64,000 nt of DNA from Gordonia sp. SL306 (GCF_026625785.1 NZ_CP113063.1:620001-684000), one strand, 5' to 3'. Counted from the first letter of the stretch, positions 36,187 through 45,049 are shown. Made by a program: numbers and translations. The notes: generated from the sequence alone by a model not told the origin.

Positions 36187-36612
36187 TCACGTCGACGCCC
36201 GGCGACGGCGCGCCGAGGCCACCATCACGACGCCGAGAACCGCCCATACCAGCAGGACCGCGATGGTCAGGCCCCATCCGAATGGGCGATCGAGGATGGT
36301 CGAATTGACCGGCCGCTCGCCCGCCGGGCGTGGTGCGAGCACCGGCAAAGCGAGCAGGACCAGCAAGTTCGTATATGCCAGCGCGACCAACACGGGGGTG
36401 CACCATGCGGGTGGGAGTGCGCGGCGCGTGGTCGCGGCGACGAGCAGACACAGCGGGGCGAAGACCAAGTCGTGGGCCAGGAGCCCAGCCGCCAGCCACA
36501 GCACGATCGAGAGTTGATCGCCTGAGGAGAACGACCAGATCAACATCAGCCCGCGGACGACGAGCACGCACCCGGTCAGCACCAGACCGATCCGGAACAT
36601 CCGCATCACCAT
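36187..36612 (-). CDS. hypothetical four-TM membrane protein
   Basis: A 141-residue membrane protein from ATG 36612 (MVMRMFRIGLVLTGCVLVVRG). Four TM segments are likely: about 5-27, 34-56, 68-86 and 112-132. It has a basic C-terminus (ARRRRAST). The start overlaps the stop of the molybdopterin gene (TGATG), so they are coupled and it may be a membrane partner of that oxidoreductase. No family recognised. Confidence 0.75.
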   Translation of the reverse strand: MVMRMFRIGLVLTGCVLVVRGLMLIWSFSSGDQLSIVLWLAAGLLAHDLVFAPLCLLVAATTRRALPPAWCTPVLVALAYTNLLVLLALPVLAPRPAGERPVNSTILDRPFGWGLTIAVLLVWAVLGVVMVASARRRRAST

Positions 36613-37745
36613 CACGACACCTCGATCCTGCCGACCCACTTCGTCTGCATGACGCCCGGCAGATTCGGGGCGATGAGCCGGACCGGGAAGCCGTGGTCGA
36701 TGTCGAGGTCGGCACCGTGCAGGCGCAGGGCGAGCAGTGTGCGGGGATCGGCCGCGTGGGAGGACGGCACCATGCTGACCGCGTACGGCCCTCGCTCCAG
36801 CGAGATCACCCGCACCGGCGCGCCGACGGTCCCGCCGACCGCCCGGACCAGGTCACGCAGGCGCACCCCCGACCACACTGCGTCCGCACTCCAGCCCTCG
36901 ACGCAGGTGATCGGTAGCGACTCCGTGTGTTGCGGCAGGGCGCGGAGGGCAGCCAGATCCCAGGAGACGTCGCCGGCCGGGCCGGAGGCCGCGAGACGGT
37001 AGGAGTCGGCGGTGGCGGCCATGGTCACCTGCGCCTGCTCGGCGGTGCGATTCACCGGGAGTCCCTGCGGACCGGCACCGCTACGGGGCGCGAACACCGC
37101 GACGCGCCGGAGTGCGGGCACGGTCTGCCCGGCGAAGGCAGCCACCGCCACCGCGACGGCGCCTCCGGCCCCCAACAGGACCGTACGACGGTCGATGCCA
37201 CCGGGCCTTCGTCGCGCGGTGTCGTCGACCGCCCGTTCGCGCTCGGCCTCACCCAGTGCGACGCGGATGATCGGCAGCTTCACCGCGATATGCACCAGCA
37301 GTGCCCCGATCACGATGTAGGCCATCGCGTGGTGGGTCGTCGTGAAGAAGAAGCGCCATGGATACCACTGGGCGATGTTGAGCAGGCCGGTCAGCAGTTG
37401 GAAGATGCTCGCCGACACCAGCACCGCGATCGACAGCCGCTCGATGAGACGCACCGGCGATCCGATGAGTGGCCCCTCGAAGAGCTTGCGGTAGACCACT
37501 CCGAGTTTGATCAGCAGCAGAGGTATCGCGGCGATCCCGGAGAGGACGTGAACTCCCTGTGTGGTGCGGTACAGCCACACCGGCGTCGACTGCCAGGCGA
37601 ACCACCCCGGCGGATGCTGAATCCAGTTACTAAACAGCCCGGTCACGAAACAGATCGCGAAGCAGGTGGCCAGCGCGAGTCCCACGCGGGTGGCGCGAAA
37701 TCGCCGTTCGCCTTCCGCTTCGTCCGTCTCGACCGCCGAGTTCAT
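36612..37745 (-). CDS. cytochrome b561-like / sulfite-oxidase-like molybdopterin fusion oxidoreductase
   Basis: A 377-residue fusion. Residues about 20-160 form a four-TM cytochrome-b-like domain with candidate heme ligands His66 (QGVHVLSG), His138/139 (TTHHAMAY) and His152 (LLVHIAVK). Another TM around 190-207 (TVLLGAGGAVAVAVAAFAG) leads to an extracytoplasmic Moco-binding domain of the SUOX type. That domain has the likely molybdenum-ligand Cys in LPITCVEGWSADAVW and the end FPVRLIAPNLPGVMQTKWVGRI. It therefore probably passes electrons between a Moco site outside the membrane and the quinone pool. It overlaps the methyltransferase gene by 4 nt. Substrate unknown. Confidence 0.87.
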   Translation of the reverse strand: MNSAVETDEAEGERRFRATRVGLALATCFAICFVTGLFSNWIQHPPGWFAWQSTPVWLYRTTQGVHVLSGIAAIPLLLIKLGVVYRKLFEGPLIGSPVRLIERLSIAVLVSASIFQLLTGLLNIAQWYPWRFFFTTTHHAMAYIVIGALLVHIAVKLPIIRVALGEAERERAVDDTARRRPGGIDRRTVLLGAGGAVAVAVAAFAGQTVPALRRVAVFAPRSGAGPQGLPVNRTAEQAQVTMAATADSYRLAASGPAGDVSWDLAALRALPQHTESLPITCVEGWSADAVWSGVRLRDLVRAVGGTVGAPVRVISLERGPYAVSMVPSSHAADPRTLLALRLHGADLDIDHGFPVRLIAPNLPGVMQTKWVGRIEVS

Positions 37746-38425
37746 CGCGAGACCAGTTCCGCCACTTCGCGTTCAGCGATCCGACGAATCGATCGGACCT
37801 CGAGCGCACCCTGGTGCGCCGCGTCCTCGAGCCCCAGGACACCCAGCCGCGCCCAGGGGAACCAGGGGCCGACTGACCCGCCCGACTCCAGCCGGACGGT
37901 CTGGTGGTCGACGTGTTCCACGTCGGGATCGAGTTCCACGTGGACCACCCCCGCGGGAGCGATCAAGGTGGCGGCTCGTCGCAGCACCCTGGTCGGGTCC
38001 CCGCCGATGCCGATGTTTCCGTCCATCACCAGCACGTTCTGCCAGCGGCCCTCGCCGGGAAGCCTGTCGAAGATGTTGCGGCAGAGCGCGACCGCTCCCC
38101 GACGTCGCGTCTCTGCGACCGCCGCACGGGAATGATCCACGCCCAGCGCGACCCGGTCCCGGGCCGTCAGCGCCGCGACGAAACGTCCCGGACCGCAGCC
38201 GAGATCGATGGTGGTACCCGGACACCGTGAGACCAGCTCCTCGTCGAACATCCGATCACCCGGATCCGTCGACTCACCACGCCACCGTGACACCGGCAGC
38301 CGATCCAGTGTGCCATCGGCATGCCTGAGGAAACACGCATCGGCACGCAGCATCAGATCGTGTGTCGGTGGCACGTCGGACGGACCTGGCAGGCCTATCG
38401 GGTCGTGGTCGGGCGCGGCCGTCAT
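37742..38425 (-). CDS. class I SAM-dependent methyltransferase
   Basis: A 227-residue protein, ATG 38425. The SAM-binding motif I is TTIDLGCGPGRFVAAL; LGVDHSRAAVAETRRRG supplies the acidic residue of motif II, and NVLVMDGNIGIGGDP motif III/IV. A Cys (CLRHADGT) and Trp-rich start region may bind substrate. It overlaps its upstream neighbour by one base (TGATG) and its downstream neighbour by four (ATGA), so it is a tight member of the five-gene operon. Acceptor unknown. Confidence 0.85.
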   Translation of the reverse strand: MTAAPDHDPIGLPGPSDVPPTHDLMLRADACFLRHADGTLDRLPVSRWRGESTDPGDRMFDEELVSRCPGTTIDLGCGPGRFVAALTARDRVALGVDHSRAAVAETRRRGAVALCRNIFDRLPGEGRWQNVLVMDGNIGIGGDPTRVLRRAATLIAPAGVVHVELDPDVEHVDHQTVRLESGGSVGPWFPWARLGVLGLEDAAHQGALEVRSIRRIAEREVAELVSR

Positions 38426-39117
38426 CAGGCGCTCACACCGAACGGGTGAAGCGTCCGCACTGCGATCGCGAATGCGCTCTGCGGCACACAGAGTCCGGCC
38501 ACCGCCGCGACGTCGTCGGGCCGATCGACATCGACGAGGGTACGCAGTGGTCGCACCAGCAGCCCGTCGCGACGAAGCCCGTATTCGGTACCGGCGCAGG
38601 TGTCCGGGGTGGACATCGGGACGTCGGGCAGGACATCCGCTCCGCGTGCACCGACGAGTCCCAATGCCCACCAGCCTCCGTCGACGGCGGGCCCGAGGAC
38701 GGCGGTCCCCGAACGCAAAAGACCCAGGCCCGTCCGGAGATCGTGCGCCGTCACCTGCGGTGTGTCCATGCCGATCTGCAGCACCCGGTCGACGCCGAGG
38801 GCGACCGCGTCGACGTGGGTGTTGCGGAGGCGCTGCCCGAAGGTGTCGCCGCGCTGGCCGATCACCGTGCAGTGACGCAGCAGATCCGCGAGTTCGGCGG
38901 GCCGGGCACCGTGCGCCGGTTCGCCGACCATCGCGACGATGACCTCCGCGCCGGTCGTGCAGGCCGTTCGGACGGTGTCGACGAGCGCGGCCGCGGCGAG
39001 GTCGGCGGCCGCCCGCGGACCGAATCTCGGGATGAGTCGGGTTTTCGCCGCACCCGGAATCGGTGCCTTGGCCACGATGAGCACGGCGTCGGTGTTGCTG
39101 ATGGCCGACGGTCTCAT
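38425..39117 (-). CDS. DUF2064/TIGR04282-type glycosyltransferase or nucleotidyltransferase-like protein
   Basis: A 230-residue GT-A-fold protein. VLIVAKAPIPGAAKTRLIPRFG is the family's nucleotide-binding start, and the DxD-like LQIGMDTPQVTAHDL and PAVDGGWWALGLVG follow. TIGR04282 proteins were named for their occurrence in arsenosugar clusters, but most members are uncharacterised. It begins in overlap with the GT2 gene (ATGA). In this operon it probably activates or transfers a sugar, which is inference. Confidence 0.85.
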   Translation of the reverse strand: MRPSAISNTDAVLIVAKAPIPGAAKTRLIPRFGPRAAADLAAAALVDTVRTACTTGAEVIVAMVGEPAHGARPAELADLLRHCTVIGQRGDTFGQRLRNTHVDAVALGVDRVLQIGMDTPQVTAHDLRTGLGLLRSGTAVLGPAVDGGWWALGLVGARGADVLPDVPMSTPDTCAGTEYGLRRDGLLVRPLRTLVDVDRPDDVAAVAGLCVPQSAFAIAVRTLHPFGVSA

Positions 39118-39770
39118 GACAAGGCCGCCAGGAAGTCCCGGCCCGCCTGCACCGATCCGGCGATGGAGCCGGACACCTTGGAGCGTCCTGCGGTTCGCGG
39201 CGTGTAGGTGACCGCACACTCGGACACCCGCAGGCCGGATCGTGCTGCGCGCACGAGCAGTTCGACCGGGTATCCCGAGCGCCGATCCTCGATCCCGAGG
39301 GCCAGCAGTCGCTCGCGCTCGATCGCCCGCATGGGACCGATGTCGTTGACCGGCAATCCGTATCGTCGACGGAGCCACCATGCGACGGCGGCCGACCCGG
39401 CACGCGCATGGGCAGGCCACGCCTCGGGCCCGGTGGGTCGACGCCGGCCGACGGCCAGATCGGCCCCCGCGCCCAGCCGGTCGACCAGGCCGGGCAGCTC
39501 AGCCGGCGACATCGACCCGTCTCCGTCGATGGTGCAGACGATAGGTCGCTGCGCCGCCAGTACCCCGGCATGAACGGCCGATCCGTATCCGGGCCGCGGT
39601 TCGACGATCACCCGCACACCGAGCTCGGCCACCACGTCCGCCGTGCCGTCGGTGGAACCGTTGTCCACCACGATCGCCTCGAACCCATTCGGAATCCCTT
39701 CCAGGACAGAGACGATCGCCCCGCGCTCGTTTCGGCAGGGAATGATGACGGATACGTCGACATCGCTCAT
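39114..39770 (-). CDS. family 2 glycosyltransferase
   Basis: A 218-residue GT2 enzyme, first gene of the five-gene leftward operon. VSVIIPCRNERGAIVSVLEG starts the nucleotide-sugar domain. VDNGSTDGTADVV and IVCTIDGDGSMSPAELPGLVDRL supply the DxD-type metal site; the MRAIERERLLALG region resembles dolichyl-phosphate mannosyl/glucosyltransferases. No C-terminal TM segments are present, so a membrane partner such as the GT-C-like protein opposite could be needed. Donor and acceptor unknown. Confidence 0.87.
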   Translation of the reverse strand: MSDVDVSVIIPCRNERGAIVSVLEGIPNGFEAIVVDNGSTDGTADVVAELGVRVIVEPRPGYGSAVHAGVLAAQRPIVCTIDGDGSMSPAELPGLVDRLGAGADLAVGRRRPTGPEAWPAHARAGSAAVAWWLRRRYGLPVNDIGPMRAIERERLLALGIEDRRSGYPVELLVRAARSGLRVSECAVTYTPRTAGRSKVSGSIAGSVQAGRDFLAALS

Positions 39771-39886
39771 GAATCCCCACGCTATGAGCGGTTGCCGCCG
39801 GTGAACAGGGTTCGGGCGGTGACGGAAGTGTGACGTCGCGTCCGGACCCCTGTCGTCGCGCCACCCCCGCTCCTACGGTGGGTCAT

Positions 39887-41257
39887 GTGAGGTCACCGAC
39901 GGCACCCCCCGACACCCCTGTGCACACCGCAGAACCCGTGCACCGCCGCGGCATCGTGCGCAGCGACGTCGTGTGGGTCTCTGTCGCCATCGCACTGGTG
40001 GTCGCGGCTGTCGTCGTACCGATCACCATGGGCGACGCATTGCGGGGCCGGATCTTCGCCGGGGCCGCACCGCTGTTCGGGCAATGGAGCCCGCACGTCG
40101 GTCCGGGTTCGATCCCCGCCGTCCTGATCGCTGCCGCCGCGGTGATGCTGTTGCCCGGCTGGGCATCTCGACTCCGGTGGAGGACCCTCACGATCACCGT
40201 GTGGGTCACCGCCGTGCTGTGGTCGCTGAGCCTGGCGTTGATCGACGGATGGCAGCGCGGCATCGCCGGACGACTCGTCCGTCCCGACGAGTATCTGTCG
40301 GAAGTGCCGGGCGTGCACAGTATCCCGGGCATGCTCGCGACATTCTCGGGTCGCATCCTCGACTTTCAGCCGGACTCCTGGACCACCCACGTGTCGGGTC
40401 ATCCACCCGGGGCGCTCATCACCTTCGTGTGGCTCGACCGGCTCGGTCTCGGCGGCGGCGGCTGGGCGGGGATCTGGTGTGTGCTGACCGGATGCAGCGC
40501 CCTCGTCGCGGTGATGGTCACGCTCCGGAATCTCGGTGCGGAGGACTGGGCACGCCGGTGTGCGCCGTTCCTGGCGCTGTTTCCCGGTCTCGTCTGGGTG
40601 GGGGTGTCCGCCGACGGATACTTCATGGCGGTGGCGGCGTGGGGTGTCGCATTCGTCGCGATGGCGACGGACCGTCACGGTGTCGGCGCAGCCGTTGCCG
40701 GCCTTCTCGGCGGTGTGTTCCTCGGGTTCTCGATCTTCCTCAACTACGGGCTCGTGCTGATCGGATTCGTCGTGCTGGCCGTGCTGATCTCGGCCCGTAC
40801 GGCACGGCCGCTGCTCCTTGCCGTGCCCGCCGCCCTCGCGGTCGTCGGCGCCTTCCGTGCCTTCGGGTTCTGGTGGTTCGACGGTTATCGACTGGTGGTC
40901 GACCGCTATTACCAGGGCATCGCCTCGATCCGGCCGTTCGCGTATTGGGGGTGGGCGAACATCGCTGCCACCCTGTTTGCCGTCGGTCCCGCCGTGCCCG
41001 CCGGGCTCGGCCGGATCTTCGGATCGCGGATGTGGCGTCATCCCGTCGTGCTGCTCTCCCTCGCCGGCCTGGTGGCCATCCTCGTGGCCGACCTGAGTGC
41101 GTTGAGCAAGGCCGAGACCGAACGGATCTGGCTGGGCTTCAGCCTGTGGACCATGGTGAGCACGGCGCTGCTCCCCGTCGGCCGGCAGCGCGTGTGGCTG
41201 TGCGCCCAGGTGGCCGTCGCCCTCGCGGTCAATCATCTTGTGTTGACGTACTGGTGA
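39887..41257 (+). CDS. polytopic membrane protein, GT-C glycosyltransferase-like
   Basis: A 456-residue protein with about ten or eleven TM segments from GTG 39887 (VRSPTAPPDTPVHTAEPVHR); GTG 39830 is an alternative. A large first extracytoplasmic loop includes GRILDFQPDSWTTHVSGHPPGALITFVWLDR, and FAYWGWANIAATLFA lies later. Acidic loop residues and the membrane topology recall polyprenyl-phosphate-sugar dependent GT-C mannosyltransferases, but the match is weak. It is divergent from the GT2 operon across 116 bp and followed by the two-component genes. Role: probably sugar transfer outside the membrane. Confidence 0.7.
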   Translation: MRSPTAPPDTPVHTAEPVHRRGIVRSDVVWVSVAIALVVAAVVVPITMGDALRGRIFAGAAPLFGQWSPHVGPGSIPAVLIAAAAVMLLPGWASRLRWRTLTITVWVTAVLWSLSLALIDGWQRGIAGRLVRPDEYLSEVPGVHSIPGMLATFSGRILDFQPDSWTTHVSGHPPGALITFVWLDRLGLGGGGWAGIWCVLTGCSALVAVMVTLRNLGAEDWARRCAPFLALFPGLVWVGVSADGYFMAVAAWGVAFVAMATDRHGVGAAVAGLLGGVFLGFSIFLNYGLVLIGFVVLAVLISARTARPLLLAVPAALAVVGAFRAFGFWWFDGYRLVVDRYYQGIASIRPFAYWGWANIAATLFAVGPAVPAGLGRIFGSRMWRHPVVLLSLAGLVAILVADLSALSKAETERIWLGFSLWTMVSTALLPVGRQRVWLCAQVAVALAVNHLVLTYW

Positions 41258-41277
41258 GACGGGTGTGGGCTGACGTC

Positions 41278-41967
41278 ATGCAGATTCTCGTCGCCGACGA
41301 CGACCCCGTGGTGGCCGACGTGGTCCGGCGCTACCTCGAACGCGACGGTATGCACGTCATGGTGGTGGGGTCGGGTCGGCAGGCCCTCGACGAACTCGAG
41401 CGGAATCGGGTCGATCTGGCGATCCTGGACGTGATGATGCCCGACGGCGACGGGATCGACGTCTGCCGCCGCATCCGCTCCGGCGTTCATGCAGACCTGC
41501 CGGTCATCATGCTGACGGCCCTCGGGGAGGCCGAGGACCGGGTGCTCGGCCTCGAGTCGGGTGCCGACGATTACGTCGCGAAGCCGTTCAGCCCGCGCGA
41601 GCTGAGCCTGCGCGTCCAGTCGGTGCTGCGTCGCGCGAGCGCGGCCACGGCGGAATCGACGGCCGGCCAGTTGTCCGATGGCGGGGTGTCCGTCGACCTC
41701 GCGGCCCGTGAGGTACTGGTGGCCGGCCATCCGGTGTCCACCACCAAACGCGAGTTCGATCTGCTCACCTTCTTCCTCGGTCACGTCGACACGGTGTTCT
41801 CCCGGGACGAATTGCTGGAGCGGGTGTGGGGCTGGCGGTTCGGGGATCTGTCCACCGTGACGGTGCACGTCAAGCGGCTGCGTGCCAAGCTCGGCGGCGC
41901 GTCGCGGATCGAGACGGTGTGGGGTCGTGGATACCGGTGGTCATGCCGGGCCGATGGCGACGCGTGA
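41278..41967 (+). CDS. OmpR-family response regulator
   Basis: A 229-residue regulator from ATG 41278. The receiver domain has acidic pocket ADDDP, phospho-acceptor Asp51 in LAILDVMMPDGDG, Thr in MLTALGE and Lys in DYVAKPFSPREL. The winged-helix output domain ends TVTVHVKRLRAKLGGASRIETVWGRGYRW. It lies 20 bp after the membrane-protein gene and 24 bp before the kinase gene, an obvious pair. Targets probably include the divergent glycosyltransferase operon. Confidence 0.93.
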   Translation: MQILVADDDPVVADVVRRYLERDGMHVMVVGSGRQALDELERNRVDLAILDVMMPDGDGIDVCRRIRSGVHADLPVIMLTALGEAEDRVLGLESGADDYVAKPFSPRELSLRVQSVLRRASAATAESTAGQLSDGGVSVDLAAREVLVAGHPVSTTKREFDLLTFFLGHVDTVFSRDELLERVWGWRFGDLSTVTVHVKRLRAKLGGASRIETVWGRGYRWSCRADGDA

Positions 41968-41991
41968 GGTTCCGTACATGAGTGCCGACCG

Positions 41992-43023
41992 ATGAATTCC
42001 GAGATCGTACGAATCCTGTTGCTGGCGTTGGCCTGGACTGCGCCGGTGGTGTTGGCGGGCGCCCTGTTGCTGGTCGCCATGCGGCGTGCCTCGCTGCTGA
42101 TCAGCATGGTGTTGATGGTGCTCATCCCGATGGCGGCGACTTTCGTCGGCGTGTTCGGCGTCAGCGGCATGATGTTCACCGGCGACATCTGGCGGACCGC
42201 CGCCGTGCTGGCGGCGGTCGCGTTGGTGACCATTCCGGCGGCCCTGTGGCTGGGGCGGTTTCAGGCCAGGCGCACCGTCTGGGAACGTCACATGCGCGAG
42301 CAGGAACGCGCCGCGGAACGCTCCCGCCGTGAACTGATCGCCTGGGTCAGCCACGATCTGCGTACGCCGCTTGCCGACATCAAGGCGTTGGCGGAGGCTT
42401 TGAGCGACCATGTGGTCACCGATCCCGGCGAGGTGGCGTCCTTCGCGACGCAGATCGACCGACACACCGTTCGGCTGGCCCGCATGGTCGACGACCTGTT
42501 CGAGATGGCGCGGATCAACGCCGGGGCGCTGACACTGGACATGGAGGCCATCGACCTGCGCGAGGTGGTCGACGAGGTGACCGGCGCGACAAGCACTCTC
42601 GCTCAGCGAGCCGAGGTGGCCGTGCGCGTGACCTGCCCCGACGTTGCGGTCACAGTCAACGGCAGCGCCTCGGCGCTGTCGCGGATCCTCACCAACCTGA
42701 TCGTGAACGCGGTGGCGCACACGCCGCCGGGCGGTGCGATCGACGTCGCGCTCGGCAGCTCGCAACGAGCCGCGTGGATACGGGTCGACGACACAGGCGT
42801 CGGCATCCCGGAGAACGACCTGGAACGGATCTTCGAGACCTCCTATCGGGGCAGCCCGTCGCGCACGCCCTCGGCCATCGACGGGGTGCCCGCCGGCGCC
42901 GGGCTCGGGTTGGCCATCGCTCAGGGCCTTGTCGACGCCCACTCGGGGTCGATCGTCGCGTCCAACCTCGACTCCGGGAGCCGGTTCGAGGTGACCTTGC
43001 CGCTCATCCCGGCCGGTGCCTGA
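41992..43023 (+). CDS. sensor histidine kinase
   Basis: A 343-residue kinase. Two TM segments (about 5-25 and 30-52) and a third at about 62-83 leave almost no external loop, so it may sense within the membrane or by a partner. His in LIAWVSHDLRTPLADIK is the phosphorylation site. The ATPase has N box NLIVNAVAHTPPGG, G1 VDDTGVGIPENDLERIFE and G2 GAGLGLAIAQGLVDAHSG. Its last 103 bp overlap, antisense, the end of the epimerase gene. Confidence 0.92.
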   Translation: MNSEIVRILLLALAWTAPVVLAGALLLVAMRRASLLISMVLMVLIPMAATFVGVFGVSGMMFTGDIWRTAAVLAAVALVTIPAALWLGRFQARRTVWERHMREQERAAERSRRELIAWVSHDLRTPLADIKALAEALSDHVVTDPGEVASFATQIDRHTVRLARMVDDLFEMARINAGALTLDMEAIDLREVVDEVTGATSTLAQRAEVAVRVTCPDVAVTVNGSASALSRILTNLIVNAVAHTPPGGAIDVALGSSQRAAWIRVDDTGVGIPENDLERIFETSYRGSPSRTPSAIDGVPAGAGLGLAIAQGLVDAHSGSIVASNLDSGSRFEVTLPLIPAGA

Positions 43024-44063
43024 CCCGCCGAGCTGCGCAGCGGTTCGGAGGCGAAGCGCGCGATCCCCACGTCCGGCGGGATCGCGGCCCGAAAGCCGAT
43101 GTGCTCCTGGGCCCGTCGAGGATCGGCGACGACGTGACGGACGTCGCCGAGCCGGAATCCGCCGGTGGTCTCGGGTGCCGGACCGTGGGCCGCCTCGGAG
43201 AGCAGACGCGCCACGGTCCCGATCGAGATCGGGGTTCCCGAACAGACGTTGAGCGCCTGGAAACCGTCGGTATCCGTTGCTTCGATCGCACAGCGATTGG
43301 CCTGTGCAACGTCGTCGACGTGCACGAAGTCGCGCATCTGGCCGCCGTCCTCGAACACCAGCGGGGCGAGGCCTGCGGCCAGCCGCGACCGGAACACCGA
43401 TGCCACACCGGCATACGGGGTGTCCCGGGGCATCCAGGGCCCGTACACGTTGTGGTAGCGCAGGGCGATGACCGATCCACCGGTCTGCTCCGACCAGGCG
43501 CGCGCATAGTGTTCCTGCGCGCATTTGCTGGCGGCATAGGAGGTGCTCGGCGCGAACGGTGTGCCCTCGTCGGTGAGGGTCCAGCGCAACGGCTGCCCGT
43601 CGCGGAGATGCTCGAACATTCCCGCGCGCAGATCCTCTGGCCTGCGATCGCCGACCGGGTGGACCGGCCTGCCGTCGGCATCCAGAAAGCGCCCCGCACC
43701 GTAGACCACCATCGACGACGCCAACACGAGTCGCGCACAACCGGCCTCGAACATCGCGGCCAGCAGTCGAGCCGTGCCCCAGTCGTTCTCGCGGGCGTAG
43801 CGGGGTGCATCCGATGCGTCCACACCGGCTCCGACCATCGCCGCCTGATGGCACACCACGTCCACGCCGTCGAGCAGCGTGATCATCGCTTCGTGGTCGG
43901 CGACATCGACGCGGTGCACGCCGTCGGGAAGCTCCGCATCCACCGGGTGCGCGGCAGGGATCAGCGCGTCCACCCCAACCACCTCGTGATCGGCCGCCCG
44001 CAAGACTTCGGCGATCCGCCAGCCGATGAAGCCCGCGGCACCGGTCACCAGCACGCGGCTCAT
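42921..44063 (-). CDS. NAD-dependent epimerase/dehydratase (extended SDR)
   Basis: A 380-residue extended SDR from ATG 44063. The NAD loop is VLVTGAAGFIGWRI; the catalytic Tyr and Lys are in TSYAASKCAQEHYAR, with Ser in LASSMVVYG. YHNVYGPWMPRDTPYAGVAS and MRDFVHVDDVAQAN match UDP-sugar 4-epimerases and related enzymes. The last 34 residues, encoded opposite the kinase, are low in family features and may be a later extension. It overlaps the MTAP-like gene by 4 nt. It may make a nucleotide sugar for the neighbouring transferases. Confidence 0.87.
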   Translation of the reverse strand: MSRVLVTGAAGFIGWRIAEVLRAADHEVVGVDALIPAAHPVDAELPDGVHRVDVADHEAMITLLDGVDVVCHQAAMVGAGVDASDAPRYARENDWGTARLLAAMFEAGCARLVLASSMVVYGAGRFLDADGRPVHPVGDRRPEDLRAGMFEHLRDGQPLRWTLTDEGTPFAPSTSYAASKCAQEHYARAWSEQTGGSVIALRYHNVYGPWMPRDTPYAGVASVFRSRLAAGLAPLVFEDGGQMRDFVHVDDVAQANRCAIEATDTDGFQALNVCSGTPISIGTVARLLSEAAHGPAPETTGGFRLGDVRHVVADPRRAQEHIGFRAAIPPDVGIARFASEPLRSSAGQAPAGMSGKVTSNRLPESRLDATIDPEWASTRP

Positions 44064-44938
44064 CGCGCACCAGCCGTCGGCCGAACGTCGAGCCCGGCGC
44101 CGAACAGCGAGTCCACGTCGTGCTCGGCTGCACCACAATCACATTCGGCGCCTGCGTCGATGGACTCGATCGCGGCCCGGATCACCTCGACGAGACGAGG
44201 CAGACTCCTCGCGAACTCGGCGAACACCTGGGCGGCCGTGACCCCCGTACCCGACTCGATGCCTGCATCGAGGTCGGTGACCAGACACGCAGCCGAGTAG
44301 CACAACTTCAGTTCGCGGGCGAGCACCGCCTCGGGCTGTCCGGTCATGTTGATCAGCGAAGCACCTTCGGTTGCATACCACCGACTCTCGGCCCGGGTGG
44401 AGAACCTTGGGCCCTCGATGACGACCATCGTCCCGCCGTCGATCACGTCGTCGGAGGCCGATGCGAGCGATCGCCGGAGACCCGGACAGTACGGGTCGGC
44501 GAACTGCACGTGCACCGGGCCGTCGGGCCGCTGGGCGCCGGCCCAGATCTCGGGCCGATCGAAGAAGGTCTGCGCCCGCTGCGTGGTGCGGTCGATCAGC
44601 TGATCCGGGACCACGATGGTCCCGGGTCCGTGGTCGGGGCGGAGCCCACCCACCGCGCACGCACCGATCACACGCCGGACGCCCAGTGCCCGCAACGCCC
44701 AGAGATTGGCACGGTAGGGAATCCGGTGCGGCAGGTATTCGTGATGTGCACCGTGCCGCGGGAGGAACACCAGACGTCTCTCATCGACCGTGGCGACCCG
44801 CAGTGGCGCGGATGGAGGACCGAAGGGAGTATCCACCTCCGTCTCGATCACGGTGTCGTCGTCGGAGAAGAACCGGTACAGGCCGGTGCCACCGATGATG
44901 CCGATGGCGGGTGCGGAATCATCCGTCGCGCTGTGCAT
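44060..44938 (-). CDS. S-methyl-5'-thioadenosine phosphorylase family protein
   Basis: A 292-residue nucleoside phosphorylase of the MTAP/PNP trimeric type. Phosphate site GIIGGTGLYRF and LPRHGAHHEYLPHRI; the base and ribose site INMTGQPEAVLARELKLCY. In the family this cleaves 5'-methylthioadenosine to adenine and 5-methylthioribose 1-phosphate. The C-terminal CDCGAAEHDVDSLFG is unusual. Being the first gene before a sugar epimerase, it may process a 5'-modified adenosine into a sugar phosphate; the specific substrate is not proven. A 16-bp palindrome lies in its promoter. Confidence 0.85.
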   Translation of the reverse strand: MHSATDDSAPAIGIIGGTGLYRFFSDDDTVIETEVDTPFGPPSAPLRVATVDERRLVFLPRHGAHHEYLPHRIPYRANLWALRALGVRRVIGACAVGGLRPDHGPGTIVVPDQLIDRTTQRAQTFFDRPEIWAGAQRPDGPVHVQFADPYCPGLRRSLASASDDVIDGGTMVVIEGPRFSTRAESRWYATEGASLINMTGQPEAVLARELKLCYSAACLVTDLDAGIESGTGVTAAQVFAEFARSLPRLVEVIRAAIESIDAGAECDCGAAEHDVDSLFGAGLDVRPTAGAR

Positions 44939-44980
44939 GCCTTCGATGGTGCGCGCCTGCGAGGCGCGACGTCACCCCTG

Positions 44981-44996
44981 TGACCGATCGGTCACG
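44981..44996. promoter_or_regulatory. perfect 16-bp palindrome upstream of the MTAP-like operon
   Basis: GTGACCGATCGGTCAC, 43 bp before the start at 44938. ACCGATCGGT-type symmetry is common in TetR-family operators. Confidence 0.5.
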
Positions 44997-45049
44997 GTTT
45001 CGTCATGATGCCCGCCGGGGGCCAAAGGTCAGCGTCGGACCGGGAAAGC

